DNA from: Mycteria americana
Taxonomy: Eukaryota > Chordata > Aves > Ciconiiformes > Ciconiidae
Direction: 5' to 3'
Length of the DNA stretch: 64,000 nucleotides
Assembly (NCBI RefSeq): GCF_035582795.1
Contig: NC_134373.1
Location: 28,738,501 to 28,802,500, forward strand
Positions 1 to 13,370 of the stretch are shown piece after piece. A model generated the notes under the pieces. That model did no database searches, had not been told where the DNA came from, and saw nothing but the letters and a program-made list of their open reading frames with translations. Both the position numbers and the translations under genes were made by a program. Every line of letters starts with the position of its first letter. Positions within the stretch are counted from its first letter, which is position 1.

Positions 1-3000
1 GGTGTTTTGGTCAATCACAGTATGACTATATAACAACTATGGAAAAAAACAAATATTGTTCTACCATGTCTCAGGCAAAGTGTTTGCAATAGAAATAACA
101 AAGTACTAACAACCCTATGTAAAGCCTGTATAGTTATTTTTATTCTCTCTATATTTTTCTGCTCACCTATGTTAGCGAATGAATTCAGACTGAAACAGGT
201 GCAGAGAGCAATCAAGGAACTGGAGACACCGTGCAGGAGAATGAAAGATTTCTTGCTTTTTTAACCTAATAAACTCAAGGCTACGGACTCTCTCTAAATT
301 CCTCAGGAGAGAGAACCTGCAGGATGAGTATGAGATAAACGGCAAGGTGGACAAAGAATAAAGTATGTATAAATGAATTTAGGTTGGAAATCAGAAAAAA
401 TCCACCTCATTTTCAGAGCTATGATAGGGTATCCTATACTGAATTATGAGAAACCTGCCTATGTAAGCACAGATAAGCACAGAGCTACATTAATGGAAGG
501 AATTATATGAGGTGGCAACTGTTGACAGGACTTTGATAGCCTGTGATGGACCTGATGACTCAGTTGAATCCTGTCTAGCCTTACACATGCCTCTCTCCCT
601 AGCTGAGTGTCACGCTGTGAATATGACTTGCTCTTGTGAACTTTCGTATTAGCAGTCTCTTACCATCAAAAATGAGATGTGAAAAGGAATATTTCTACTA
701 CAGATTGATGCCTTGTAAAATTTTGTGCTTCAAAAGGAAACAGAAGAGATTGCTCTCGATGGAGAAAACTATAAGTTCCAGAGAAACCATAAGCATGTTT
801 TTGTTTCTTTTGGTTTTGCTTTTTCCTTAGAAAAAACAGTCAAGTGAGTAGAGTTTCCCTAAGAAAGGAATAAACACCTAACTCTGATTTAGGCCAAAAG
901 AAATTGAGCTTACTCAATACACGCATAGAAATGAGAGAGATGACACTGCCTTGTTTATAAATGATGCCCCAGGTAACAGGACTGCTCCTTACGTCCTCAG
1001 GTGTCCAAATGGGGAATATCACACTTGCACAGCAGCAGGTATAAGAAGAAGTGGTGATTTCTATTTCTTTTCCTCAACAGCACAGTTAAGCTCTGGCACA
1101 CGTCCACCAATGTACAAGAAAGCTGAACTATCAGGGTGTTGTGACTCAGTAGAAATATCTAGTGTCAAATCTTGTAAGACTAAATAATACAGAATGTATT
1201 AGAGGCTAATAAACAGCCATTAACCACCCAGCATTCAGATTTACCAATTACCACTCTGTTCTAGGCCATGGACCTGCTCACTGTGGCTGACAACATCACA
1301 TTAATGAATCTCAAGTCTTAACCTCCTTGAATTCATGAATAACAATTTGACTCCATGTAACTTGATTACTATGAAATGGAAACTTTAGTTGAGTCTAAAC
1401 ACTGGTTATGAGGTTGAGATGAGAGAAAGACAACCCTACTCCATCACTGGTAATTTAAACTCATATAAAACCGAGCACCTGTCACAGTGATAAATGGTTT
1501 TTCTTGTTATCTCGCTGTCGGTATCATTTCCCAGTCAGATTCCTATCAAATACCCAGACAACACTGTGGAAACCAAGGTACAATTGTCTTCATTTTATTT
1601 CTCTTCCAGAGAAATGGGTAAAGGTCACAAGATGCTTATAAATATGATTGATTTCATTTTCTTTGAGTCATTCCCAGAACACAGATTAATTTACTTGTAT
1701 ATGCAAACCTAAGGTTTTTATAGTCATCACAGAAGAGAGAGCTGCTCATTGTTTACTGACTCCAAGCTTAAGCCACAGCCACCTCGAATCAGGAGGTGTC
1801 CCAATGGGTTACATCTTTCAAGGTCCATTTCACAGTCTATGGTTAAGATAAATCAATTTTTTAATCTGTTTTACTTTAGATCAGTGCCTCAAATTTTGAG
1901 GGTGTCCTCAGCCTGAGAAATGAGGCTGAAAGTATAATGTGAACAAGCTCTTTCCTTACAACTCCAGTGTGTCTTGCTTCCAGTCATGTTGTATTTTTTT
2001 CTAGACTTAAATTTTTTCTTAGTTCTTTTTTAGTTTAAATCTTTTCATTTCAGGCCCTGCTGCGTATCAGAAGCAGAAAAGATGCAGGAAGATCAAGAAA
2101 GAAGGACAGAAAAAACGCCACAATATTTAAAAACATTAAACTTGGAAGAATTGTCTGTCCTGCATTAAACAAGATGTCTGAGTAGACAATCACTGTGGTC
2201 ATTTCTGAGTGTAGAAGCTATGCACAAGCTGTCACTTGGTATCAGTATGAATGAAGAGAACTGTGTCTCATCCTGACCTATCTGACAGGTTTAGGATTAG
2301 CTCCATAATACTGCAAAGTATTTTTATTCTTTTACATCTTCAGTGCCATACATCCAACATCATCATAGTGAACTTTCATTCTCTTTTGCTGGACTGTGGT
2401 CTAAAATATAAATTTGAATGTTCATGGATTTTTTTAGCAGTCACATGGAATAGCTTGTGAACATGGAGTGAACCCTCCAGAGGTTAGAATAACAGTGCTG
2501 CTTTCTTTGAAGATGTAACCGAAGAAGGAGGTGGTAATGATGATTTTCCCTCCTTTATAGAAAACTTGAAATGAACAGAAGACTCAGATTCTTTCAGTCC
2601 CTACCTGATGCTTTTCCATATCTCTTCTCTCCCTAGAGTGATACAGGTAGAAGACTATAGGTTGGTCTTTCCCTTTAGAAGCTGTGTCCGTATAGAGGAA
2701 AATATTTATATTACTTGATCATGAAACAGGCTGTGAGAGAGAGAGAAGGATTTTGCATACCAATTAACAGGTCTCTCTCCTTTTGTGAGAAAGGATGTCT
2801 GGTTTTAGAAGATGCTTTAACAATTGATTCTGTATTTTAGCTGGTGGTAAAAGAAATAACAGTCCTGGAGAAGGGAATAGAGGGACCCTTTTTAAAAGGG
2901 GTTATTTGTACATTGACAATAAAGTAATCAAATAACGCGGTCCTCAGGACAGTATCCTATGGAGGGGCACAGCCTAAGGCTGGTGAAGTGCAGCCAAGCC

Positions 3001-3728
3001 TCACTGCTTTCTGCCACTGCCTTCCAGCTACAGACAGAGCAGTTCTGCTGAAGACTGTGCGAGCAGGAGGCAAACGCAGCATGGAAAAGTCAGAAGTGGA
3101 GGTGGGGAAGTGAAGAGGTAACAACACAAAAATTGTCAAAATGTTTCACTGTAGAACTTCTCTGAGATGTCATATTGAGTCGTGTCAGACATAGCAGAGA
3201 GCTGAAGCCTTTTCTTGCGTGAACCCTCATCTGCTAAGTCTCTGTATATCCAAGGCAAGTACGTGTTACTTCCTCTTCCAGGTAAGTTTGGAAAGAAAGG
3301 AATGAGGTGTGCTAAGCTCTTTGAAAAAAAGGTCATCTAAGCCGACATTTCAGGAGCGTGTTTCAGGCTTCATTCTGACAGGAAGGGGGATGAAAGATGG
3401 CTTTTTCTTCCTTCATATTGCCTACTGATTAGGTCTAAGCTGTTCCTCCTCAACTTGCTGTCTACCTTGGATCGCGTCCGAGCATCTGAATTTTCCTTGA
3501 GTTCTGTACAAAGGTTCAAATCTAGGTTCCTATTAGTTAGCTATTATAGCACTTCTCATTAGGTCATTAGTGAAATCCTTTACTTGATTAAGACCTGTGT
3601 GATTTATGAGGTTGCATAAGCCAACACAAAGAATAAAATCCTTATGCTGCTTATCTGTTTCCTCAGGTTACCCTTTCTCTTGTATCAATGGCCAGGCAAG
3701 ACAGTCCATTATAACCATGACTCTTTGG
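1..3728. other. Intergenic DNA without recognised features
   Basis: AT-rich unique sequence. Short open frames show no domain or family signature. An acceptor-like pyrimidine tract before 2053 was considered and not accepted as an exon. Confidence 0.7.
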
Positions 3729-3733
3729 GATGC
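3729..3733. repeat. Left 5-bp target-site duplication of LTR copy 1
   Basis: GATGC, identical to 4303-4307 just after the LTR. Confidence 0.85.
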
Positions 3734-4302
3734 TATCCTGGTTCCGGCTGGGATAGAGTTAATTTTCTTCCTGGTAGCTGGTATAGTGCTAGCAGGATTT
3801 AGGATATAGTGTTTTGGATTTAGGATGAGAATAATGTTGATAACACACTGATGTTTTAGTTACTGCTGAGCAGTGCTTACACAGATTCAAAGCCTTTTCC
3901 TGTTTCTCACCCCACCCCACCAGCGAGCAGGCTGTGGGTGCACAAGAATCGGGGAGGGGACACAGCCAGGACAGCTGACCCCAACTTGCCAAAGGGATAC
4001 TCCGTACCATGTAACATCATGCTCAGCATACAAACTAGGGGAAAGCTGGCCGGGGGTCCACTGCTCGGGAGCTGGCTGGGCATCGGTCAGCGGGTGGTGA
4101 GCAATTGCATTGTGCATCACTTGTTTTGTATATTCTGTTATCACTATTATTATTTTCCCTTTCTTTTGTGTCCTATTAAATTGTCTTTATCTCAACCCCC
4201 GAGTTTTACTTTTTATTTTCGATTCTCTCCCCCATCCCACGGCGGGGGGAGTAAGTAAACGGCTGTGTGGTGTTTAGCTGCCTGCTGGGTTAAACCATAA
4301 CA
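3734..4302 (+). mobile_element. Solo LTR, endogenous retrovirus family A, copy 1
   Basis: This 569-bp element begins TATCCTGG (expected TG, here TA) and ends CATAACA. A perfect 5-bp target duplication GATGC lies at 3729-3733 and 4303-4307. It aligns along its length with the element at 12744-13370: the opening GGCTGGGATAGAGTTAAT, TTGATAACACAC, GGGGGACACAGCC-like middle, GGGCATCGGTCAG, and TCTTTATCTCAACCC before the 3' end. ATTAAA at 4175-4180 serves as a poly(A) signal, which sets the plus orientation. No internal retroviral genes flank it, so it is a solo LTR left by recombination between two LTRs. The 5-bp duplication suits an ERVL-like element, but the class is inferred. Confidence 0.9.
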
Positions 4303-4307
4303 GATGC
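4303..4307. repeat. Right 5-bp target-site duplication of LTR copy 1
   Basis: GATGC, identical to 3729-3733. With the left copy it fixes the LTR ends at base resolution. Confidence 0.85.
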
Positions 4308-7300
4308 AAAAATGGAACTTAGCTGGAAATGTGTGAAGTTTTGCTCTTAGTTAAGTTGAATGTCATCCTTTCTTTGAAGAAGACGAATACAAGGAAGGAA
4401 AGTACAATTTATCCACTGTATTGACATTTGGGTTTAGAAAGTACAAAAATACGTGAGCTGCACATACTATTAATATTAATAATGTTAAAAAAATCCTCTC
4501 ACAAGGGCTTTGTGTTAATCTAACATGATTCAGCCCCTGGTTGCATAATGAAGTTCTTACATATTTAATAAGCAAATTGAAGTAGGCCCAAATGAGTGAA
4601 CAACATAGCACTGTAAAAAGAAACAGGGAAGAGGGAATTCTTGTCAGATGAGGTGGCTGAAAAAAAGCCTGATCTACTGACATTTTTATGTCTCCTATCA
4701 AATGTCATTGTGAATTGAAAGTGGAATGTCTGAAAAAGAAGCAGCAAGTTTCTGTATAACCTGATGAATGTAACTCCATTGTTTCCATGAAATCATATTA
4801 AAAAGGTCATCGCTCTACGTATGAAAATACCATGGCAGTTGCTCTATTGCTCTTTCAATTTGGAATAAGCACTTGAATGTCATCAAAGAGAAATAGCTGA
4901 TATTCTATAATTAAAAGTAGATTTTGATTTACAGTGGGGAAGATGATAAGAATGGATCCTTCCATATTGCTGATGTAGACATGCAGCTTATTCAGGAATA
5001 AAAGAAACTCTCTGAAGGATGAAGGGAAAATATGATTAAATTAAAATGTCTGGGGTATGAAAATGTCTATGTGAAAGGAACTGAAAAATTCCCCCTTCTT
5101 GTGGTGTTCTACAAGTAACTCCTTTGGGTAAAGCCTTTGCCATAGCAACAGATAAAACCTTTATGAGGTGCAAAGATTTGCTAAGAAAATGAAGGTTTTC
5201 TATTCCAGTTCAGTTGATGTCTTGAAATGAAATTAAGTCTGGCATGAGTATTTTGTGAGTTATCATCATTTTAAAGATGCATTTTTAAGACTATATCAGC
5301 AGAGAGTCTGGGGTACTTTTAGGGAATAAGATACACATGAATGCTACATCTTCCTGCAGGAGATGAAAAGCAGAAATCAGAACTCAAATGAACAGTGACT
5401 TCATTTACACTTTATTCTGCCCACTTTCCTGTCATCTGTTCTTTCTCTTCCATGTCTCATCATTTTTCATATCTGCATTGCTATCTTCCCTTTTAGCCTC
5501 TCCATGATGTCTTATATGTTCTATATTTTTCATATTTTTTACAAATAGTTAGGTGGAAGCATTGGGATAGATCTTGGCCTTAGGGTGTAACTTTTCTTCC
5601 TACTTTTGCTTGCTCAGTTCTTTGCTTTGCATTACATCCCTTCCTACCTCACACTGTATTCTCTGTTTATCCCATGGACAATTAGGATTCCCTCATCCTT
5701 GCCCCTCATCCTTCCCTCATCCCTTGTCCTTGATTTTATTTTTCAGTCATCAGCACTCTCCATGGCACCTGATCCTTCAATAGGCTTTTGCTTCCATTCA
5801 CAGTGAGGCTCTCAATGACTTTTTTGGAGGATTTCAGCTCTTGAGCATTCTCAATACTGCCTCTGTGGATAGACTGAAATTGAAATTTTCTCATTCTGTG
5901 CATTCCTATAAAGGCTCCTAAGAGCAGAGCTACAAAGGTCTTCGTTATGTCATCGTCCTCTTCACTGAAGGGCCCTGGCTGTTCACAAGATACAGGCAAC
6001 TATCTCAAGAGGATTAGGGTGAGTCATAAGAGGATCCTCTGATTGTCTGGTAGTCCTATGAGTTTCTTGACATTGGTACTCTTGGAATTTAAACTGTCAA
6101 TTATATCTGCAGATGGAACTTTTCCTCAAACTATGCCAAAAAGCTCTTTCCATTTTCATCTTGCCTTTTTACCTTTACCATCAGGAACATCAGTTTGTGA
6201 ATGGAAATTCTCTGTGCTGCAAATTGCTGAATGCTTAAACAAATGTCCCCTCCCCTTTCCGTGTTTCATACCCTGGGCTGTGTAGTTATTTCTCCTCTTT
6301 TGCTCCTTGTTTATTCCTCTTTGTATTAAGGATATGTCCTGACATTGTGGAACTGGGACTGCAAGATTAGAATGACAATGTGTGAAATGGAAACCTCTGT
6401 CTATCACTTTGCAATCAGCACTCTGCAATGCTCTTTCCTGGCTGCTATCAAATCTCCGAGTTACGCTTTTATCAGCTGGTTTGCTTTTTTTTTTTTTTTT
6501 TTCCCATCAACTCGGTCCTCGAGTGCTTTTTGAAAGCTGGCAGGTCAGCTGAGCTGCCTCTCCCTCATCTCTGTCTTGAACACAAATGCTCAAGGTCTCA
6601 GAAGCATGGGACTAAAGAAGGCAATGAAATGGGGCTCAGAAGTCTGGGTCGTGCTTTTGCACTCTGTCAGCAGCGGGTCGTGTTCTGTACCGAGGAGCCT
6701 TCCCATTCACTGTCTGTGGGAACAACTGAACTCTGGGGAGAGCAGGCCAAAATTTGGCACCACTTGGGGATCATCTCATCACCCACTCCTCAGCATCGCC
6801 TTGTGACTGAGGCCGAAACTGCAGCACTACTCCATTCTTAAACGGGTTTGTGGGATCTTTAGACTGACGTGCAAACAGAGTCATAACCTAAAAAGTAAAA
6901 TAATATTACAAAAATAAAAAAGAAAATCCTCAAAAAAATTTTTCAGCCATTCCAACTCAAGACATTTCTTCCTCGCAAGTGCCAAAATAGTCTATACTTT
7001 ACACTCTCTTTTCTGAAAACCTTGAGGTGTGTGATTAAACTTACTTTTCAGGGTAATTCTGGTATTAAAGTACCTATTCTACTGCCTCTGGCACTTCATT
7101 CAAGGAGAGAAAGTAGAAAAGAAAGTGAAAGCAAAATCAATTAAAACGGGAAAAATCAGTCTTTTCTTTAGAAAGGCAATTTTTTTATTAATCGTCACAT
7201 GAATTATTTTCCTCTGGCTGGTGCGTAACAGTGGGGAGGGTAAGGATGTTGATTCCTGGCTCTTTTTATCGTTCCAGTTCAGTGCAGTCAAATGCAGCAT

Positions 7301-8710
7301 GTTACTTACCCTGTTTCCACCCACACGGCCGCCTTCTGCTTTTGGAAGTGTGCATTGCTTTTGTCTGATGTGTTTGACTGCATTTTAATTTATATTGTTA
7401 TATGTATTAATAATTGGCCCTTGAATTAATAATTGATTCTTTTTCCAAGCAATTACTGTGGTTCCCAAGCACTCTGTGTGCATTACAACACCCCTGAACT
7501 ATGAAGGCTACAAAACTGTCTTTTGTGTTCAGTGCAGGTTTGAATGAACTGAAATTTGCTCTTGTCCCAGTGCAGAAAATTCTAGATATCAGTCTTCTCA
7601 CACAATGTCCAACATACCATTTTTTGGTCTGGGCAGTCTGATTCACTCTTTGGAGCAATCAGTGGAGTGACTCCTGTTGACCAGAAAGGCAAAGAGCTGA
7701 GGCCAGCAGCTGTCTGGGGATGAGGCAGGAGGATGCCGCATCCTCTGCTCTGTGGAGTGCAACACCAGACAAGATAAAAAGACAGGAGAGTGAGTCTCCA
7801 TTGCACTCCTGTCTCTTCAGTCTTCTCCTCAGGAAGCCACTCCTGGGTCAGGACTGTATTTAAAAAGTTAGTGATTTTCACATGGCTTAAACTAGAAACT
7901 GCATGTTTAGTTCAGTACTGACTTGCACTTTACGAAACCAGTCACAAGTTTAGTCCCTGCTGTAGATGGATAAATATCCAGGTCCTTTTCCTTGCCTTTC
8001 CATTCAGAAATGAATGCGGGAGGGAGGAAATGCAGGAGGGGAAAAGTTCACTGTAGATAAAATCACAGACACTTTAAATTCCTGAATGTGCCATTTATTA
8101 GGCTGCCTGATAAAAGGTATATGCCTCATAGTGATTTGCTCTCAATGCCTCCTTCCTAGTGTACAGAGAACCCCCTATGTGTGTTCCCTCTGCAGTAGAA
8201 GATTTGATTTATGCCCTTTACACAGATGCATGGGGCCCTAACTTCCCTCTTTCCATTTCTCTCTGAAGGTCAGAGCTCTGAAAAAGGGCCTTGTCTTCCC
8301 CCTTCCTGTAGGCAATTCCTGGAAATGGAACAACGGAAGCAATGTACAGCATCTGCAGGTGTGCATTCAGTGAAAATGTCAAGGCTATTCAAAAGCTTGT
8401 GCTCTATAGCAATTAGTGGCCCTGCATGTCAAACAAAGACTCCACCACTTAATCTTCAGCCTTTCTTAGCATCGCACTGCATGTGCAGTCTTTGATGGCT
8501 TAGGAAACAAGGCTCCATCACAAAAACATGGGCCAAAATGTGTTCAAGTGAGGTATCTCACAATATCCAAGGCCTGCTAGGAAATCCAGCTCACTGGTGA
8601 ACAAGTACGATGGACTGTGAAATTTCAGGCTCCAAACTGCTGCAGTTGCTATTTTTAAAGTCCTCAAGGTGATTTACAAGCCACTTAAGCAAGTGGAAAC
8701 AACTCTTAGT
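4308..8710. other. Intergenic DNA without recognised features
   Basis: No gene or transposon recognised. A run of about 20 T lies near 6485-6504. The 137-codon frame at 6428-6841 reads through that run and has no family signature. Confidence 0.7.
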
Positions 8711-8945
8711 CCTTTTCAAAGATGGTAAACTGAGTCACAGAGAGGTGAAGTGAGCACACGCTAGCGCAGACCGGCCGTGCCTGGGCTCCCGAAAGCTGTC
8801 CTGGGCCTCCCCTGGCCTTGGATCCTCCGACCCTAAAGAAAGCCAAATGGTGACAAGGCCTCTTGTCCGTGGTCAGGCAAAAGTCCTGTGGAAGCACCAG
8901 GATCTGAAGCCAAGTCTCTTCAGTCTCAGGACACTGCTTTTATTT
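8711..8945 (+). mobile_element. Probable MIR (CORE-SINE) relic
   Basis: GATGGTAAACTGAGTCACAG then AGAGGTGAAGTGAG matches the start of the MIR core. After about 100 bp of GC-rich DNA it resumes with GTCAGGCAAAAGTCCTGTGG, AAGCACCAGGATCTGAAGCC and CTTCAGTCTCAGGACACTGC, which track the MIR core's second half. The GC-rich middle (8753-8850) is unexplained. The family is identified from recalled word order only. Confidence 0.5.
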
Positions 8946-10484
8946 TTATTTCTCCTTCTACATACATCCTCCGAGGCTTTATTAAGCATGCTGCTCGTTA
9001 TCTGTTATACTGTTGTGACTAATAGCCTGTTGTAACTAAGAGCTGAAGCGCTTGCATACAGTTCGTCTTTAACCACACCAGTTAGGCAGTGTTTATGTAG
9101 TAGCCACTGAAACTTCTTTATAGCCGCATTTGGTGCTTAGCAAGCTCTGAGCAGAGCACAGCCCTGACCACGACGTTCAGAAACGTTCAGCAAAAGGCAG
9201 GACTTCCCATGGCACTTGCCCTCCTGTGCAGCATGTCTGACATCACTTATGAAATATCTTCAGTTTACTCAGTTATCCAAAGGTACAGTATATCTCTTTG
9301 AGTAATGCCTGTGAGGTCATAACTTTTTTTATGCTACTGAAGTATAGCTAACAATAAGGCTCTGGGTTTCGGCATTTGTGTCTCAGCAGGAGCAGAACTG
9401 TAAGCACCTGGGTTTATGTATTTATTTATTTTTCTCTAAGCAATGGTTTAGTATGAGTGATGATTTAGTACTTTCTGTTCCAGATCAATTCTTTGTGAGC
9501 GTCAGATAATGAAGAAAAACCAGCAAAAAACAACCCAGGCTGTCTCACCTATGTTTCAGTATCTCAGTTTGTGTCTCACCCCAAGGATTGCTAATCCCAG
9601 TGGTCAGGCTAAAGTGAAGATCTAATTGCTCATCTCCCTCTGCATGGTCAGACCTTTGGGTCTTTTGGTTTTGTTTTTGTTTGCTTTTGCACCACATTGT
9701 TCAGGAAAGTGTGGAAGACAAGACAGAGTTAATTTAGTCTCTCAGATGAAAAATCCTTCAGCACTGACAAAACCTGCTATGCCTGTGCCAGGTCTCTAAC
9801 AGCTTGAAAATCAAATTAGGCACAGAATTATTACAGACACTGTTTGCTGTCAACAACCTGGAAAAACAAACCCCAAACAGAAAAAGCCTTCTCCAGAAAT
9901 CTCAGTAAGAGCCGTGCTTCCCAATCCATTTGCAGCTTCTCACTCCAGCTCTGGTGTTCCCTTTTACCAAGTGGCTGGGTCTGAAACAAGGGCTGCAAAA
10001 CAATGTTTTAAAAAGTCATTTGAAAGGGAGCAGAGAGATTACATGCCAGCTTGAAAGCATAACAGCAAGAAATATCTGAACTTGCTTTGCCGGTGATGAG
10101 GAAACCTCACCAGATTCACTCTAGGTTGAGCTCACTGGGGTGGAGGAAGGGGACTTAATCTCAGTATTTGTCAGACTTTCCCAGTCCAGTGGCATGCACT
10201 GATCAGTACAGCTCTGATGGCATTTTCTCGCAGGGTAGCTGAATGCCAGTGCATTGAAGCTACCTTGGTTATGGCCACCCTCCTTGAATGTAAGAAAAGA
10301 TGCAGTGGGTCAGATTAAAAAAGAAAAAAATAAATTCCTCCTAGCCCAGTCTCTAACTGGGGTCGTGAGCAAATGTCTAGAGCAGATTAAGAATGGCACA
10401 AGCATACGTGACACTTCCCCCAGTGCACTCCAAAATGCCATGTCAATAATAATTGTCAGTGAATTCTCTGTTATGAACTTAATC
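8946..10484. other. Intergenic DNA without recognised features
   Basis: Nothing recognised on either strand. Confidence 0.7.
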
Positions 10485-10845
10485 ACTCTACTTTTGAACA
10501 CATATAAACTATTAACATCTACAACATCCTTTAGCTACTTGCTCTACAATTCTCCTACACCCTATGGGGCAAATAACCTCTTTTTTTCTGTTTGTTTTGA
10601 ACTTGGTAACTCGTAGCTTCACATAGCATACCCTAATTCTTGTACTCGTGAAGAGATGAACAATCAGTTCCCATTCATACTCTCCACTCTCTTCCTGTTT
10701 CCAAGGTCTTTCCTCATCCACAGTATTTTCTCTACATTGGCTAAGCGTTGCTGCTCTTCTCTGAACCTTTCCCAGTTCAAATATGTCCTTGGAAATACAT
10801 GGCAGGAAGGGATATCTTGCTGCACATCCCATGTTCCTAGGTCTA
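10485..10845 (-). mobile_element. Ancient CR1 relic (ORF2 C-terminus and 3' part)
   Basis: Diverged CR1 on the minus strand. Plus-strand words such as AAACTATTAACATCTACAAC, CTGTTTGTTTTGAACTTGGT, AATTCTTGTACTCGTGAAG and GCTGCTCTTCTCTGAACCTT correspond to the complement of an old amniote CR1 tail. One minus frame still reads LGKVQRRAATL and KFKTNRKKEV, echoing the CR1 C-terminal domain. No intact frame remains. Confidence 0.6.
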
Positions 10846-12738
10846 CAGCATTGTCTACTTCTCTTAGGGCCATCTGAACTTAGCTGTCTTCCCTCTTCCA
10901 CAGTCCATGCTTTCTTCAGCAGTCTAGCAGCTCACAGCATATGAGCTGCTGAACTTGTCCTGCCTTTCCTGGGAGATGAGGGGGCCATGAACTCTTAGCT
11001 GGCCTGGTAATTCTTCCCTTGGTGTCCCCTAACCAGCTTTGGAAGTAAATTCAGCTGTCACTGTCAACGAAGGGATGTTGGGCTAGAAATCTGAGCCAAC
11101 CTGGCACCTCCTATATATGTGGTTTGATGTACTTGTTTTGTTGGTCTGTCCATGCCCAGTCTTGCCCTGAAGAGGCATCACCACAAATGGAAACTACCTA
11201 TGGGTAAAAAGTCTGACACATATTACAGTTTGCACGGGCTTTATCATTTCAGTTGTGCCTGAGCTGTGAACAGAGGCTTGCAGCACGTTGCTGCTGCTGC
11301 TGCAGTTGTGCAGTTGTCACTCTTAAAGCTTGGGGCTAGTAGGCAGCAGCAGGTGAGCTTGCAATTTCAATTTTAAAGAGTTTTCCTTTTTTCCCCTCCT
11401 CAGTATGCCTAAGATGACTTGTCACTTTGAGCTGCTTTTGTTTCTTTTCCAAGTTGTAAATGTAATCTTGCCAATGTATGGTTACTACTTCCCAGCAGGC
11501 ATGTAATGCAGACGTTGTGAATCAACTCAGATCTTGGATTTTTGTCTTGTTTTGGGAGAAAGAGAAAGACACAACACCAAAAAAGAGCAAATTTAGCAAC
11601 AACAAGTTAAAATCAATCAAGAATCTAGGAGACATATTTGTAAAACTTTACCTTACCTTCTTAAGTTACTGGGCAAGATTTCCTTGAGCTACTTCTAACT
11701 AACCATAGAGGATGTAAAGAAATGGAACTTCCAAATATGGTCAATTTTATAATTTTGTTGTCACTCTCTCTCAACATTTTGCCTCTTTTCATTGTGTCAT
11801 GTTGAAAGGAAAGTGTTTGTTTTGATCTCTGCTTTTTTCAGCACAGTGGGCAGCTTGTTTTTGCGATAATACTTAATGCCTTGCAGGAAATCCTGTAGAG
11901 GGTTTTCAAATGCCTTTTGTTCCCAGACACCAAAAAATAGTTAGAAGTGGGGGGGAGAGTAGTTAGAAATGAGCTGAAGGTGAGGAAAATGTTTCTAAGG
12001 AGAAAGTTGATAAAACTAGAGATGACTATTGAATTTTATGCTGTGGGTCATTTAAAATTGGGCAGTACAATATATCCATCAGAACGTGAACTTGTATTGG
12101 ACTTGGGTAGATTAAATACTCTGGTTGGCTTTGGGAATAAGACTTTCAAAAGCAGTCAATCCGCTCTTTCTGTTTAAGTGGTAATAGTGTTCAATCAGCA
12201 TTCAGCACAGTTTGAACATCCTAGGATTTGTCTCTGGTTTTATAAGCTGAATTTTTGGTTTTTTATTAAAATACCCTGCAACTGAAAGACAAATTTTCCT
12301 GAAATTAAATGTGTTTGCAGATTCCAGGCTGCAAATATGCAGTTTTGGTTTGCAGTATTTGAAAACCCATCAAGGAATCCCATGTTTTTGCAGCATCTTG
12401 GATCACTGCTGAACCTGTTTTAGGGTCAACTGCCTCATCCCCTCAAGGGTCCTCTTGTGTGATTGACTTTCAGAGGAAGATTTCCTAATAAGCGATTTCC
12501 CATCAGTGCTACTGTTGTGGATCCCTGCCTTTGTGCTCTTCGGCAGTGGAAGGATAAAAAAGAGCCTACATTCAAAACATTTCAATTTGATCAGCCTTGG
12601 CAAAGGACACAAAACCTTACAAAGATTCACTTGATTTTCTTTGAAGAACAGATGGGAACCATCAGCATATGCTGTATCCAGGCGTCATCATGTGCAGGTC
12701 TGAAGTCAAATGCACATCACAGTGTTTCCTAACCCTGG
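10846..12738. other. Intergenic DNA without recognised features
   Basis: Only a short CTG run near 11290 stands out. Confidence 0.7.
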
Positions 12739-12743
12739 CAAGC
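12739..12743. repeat. Left 5-bp target-site duplication of LTR copy 2
   Basis: CAAGC, identical to 13371-13375. Confidence 0.85.
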
Positions 12744-13162
12744 TGTCCTGGTTTCGGCTGGGATAGAGTTAATTTTTCTTCCTAGTAGCTGGTATAGTGC
12801 TGTGTTTTGGATTCTAGTATGGGAATAATGTTGATAACACACCGATGTAGTTGTTGCCAAGTAGTGTTTACACTAAACAAGGACTTTTCAGCTTCCCATG
12901 CTCTGCCAGGTGCAGAAGAAGCTGGGAGGGGGCACAGCCAAGGTAGTTGATCCAAACTGGCCAAAGGGCTGTTCCATACCATATGGCGTCATGCTCAGTA
13001 TAGAAACTGGGGGCAGTTGGCCGGGGGGGTAGGGATCACTGCTCGGGGACTGGGTGGGCATCGGTCAGTGGGTGGTGAGCGGTTGTATCGCTTGGGTTTT
13101 TTTCCTGGGTTTTGTTCCTCTCTCGCTCTCTTGTTTTCCTTCTCATTACAATTTATCGTTGC

Positions 13163-13222
<60 letters not shown>

Positions 13223-13370
13223 GATGTTCCAATTATTAAACTGTTCTTATCTCAACCCACGAGTTTTCTTACTTTTACTCTTCAGATTCTCTCTCCCATC
13301 CCACTGGAGGGGGAGGGGGAGCGAGCGGCTGTGTGGTTCTTTAATTGCCAACTGGGGCTAAACCACAACA
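12744..13370 (+). mobile_element. Solo LTR, endogenous retrovirus family A, copy 2
   Basis: This 627-bp element begins TGTCCTGG and ends CCACAACA, and is flanked by a perfect 5-bp duplication CAAGC (12739-12743 and 13371-13375). It belongs to the same family and orientation as the LTR at 3734. A TATA-like AGTATAGAAA near 12997 and ATTAAA at 13235-13240 mark promoter and poly(A) regions on the plus strand. It is longer than copy 1 mainly because a TTA microsatellite has expanded at 13165-13222, where copy 1 has only a few repeats. No gag, pol or env sequence lies next to it. Confidence 0.92.
13165..13222. repeat. (TTA)n microsatellite inside LTR copy 2
   Basis: About 19 uninterrupted TTA units. 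The apparent poly-isoleucine and poly-tyrosine reading frames across it are artefacts of the repeat. Confidence 0.95.

Noticed and set aside
2053..2190. Possible terminal exon after a pyrimidine tract ending TTTCATTTCAG
   Set aside because: All three frames give short purine-rich peptides (one basic, ending QKKRHNI) with no recognised family and no partner exon nearby; likely chance.
3789..4258. Overlapping frames of 73 to 106 codons on both strands
   Set aside because: They lie wholly within a non-coding LTR.
10512..10901. 129-codon minus-strand frame
   Set aside because: Its CR1-like words show it is part of an ancient CR1 relic; not a host gene.
3734..13370. The two family A LTRs as the ends of one provirus
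   Set aside because: Each has its own matching 5-bp duplication (GATGC and CAAGC), and the DNA between them shows no retroviral genes.
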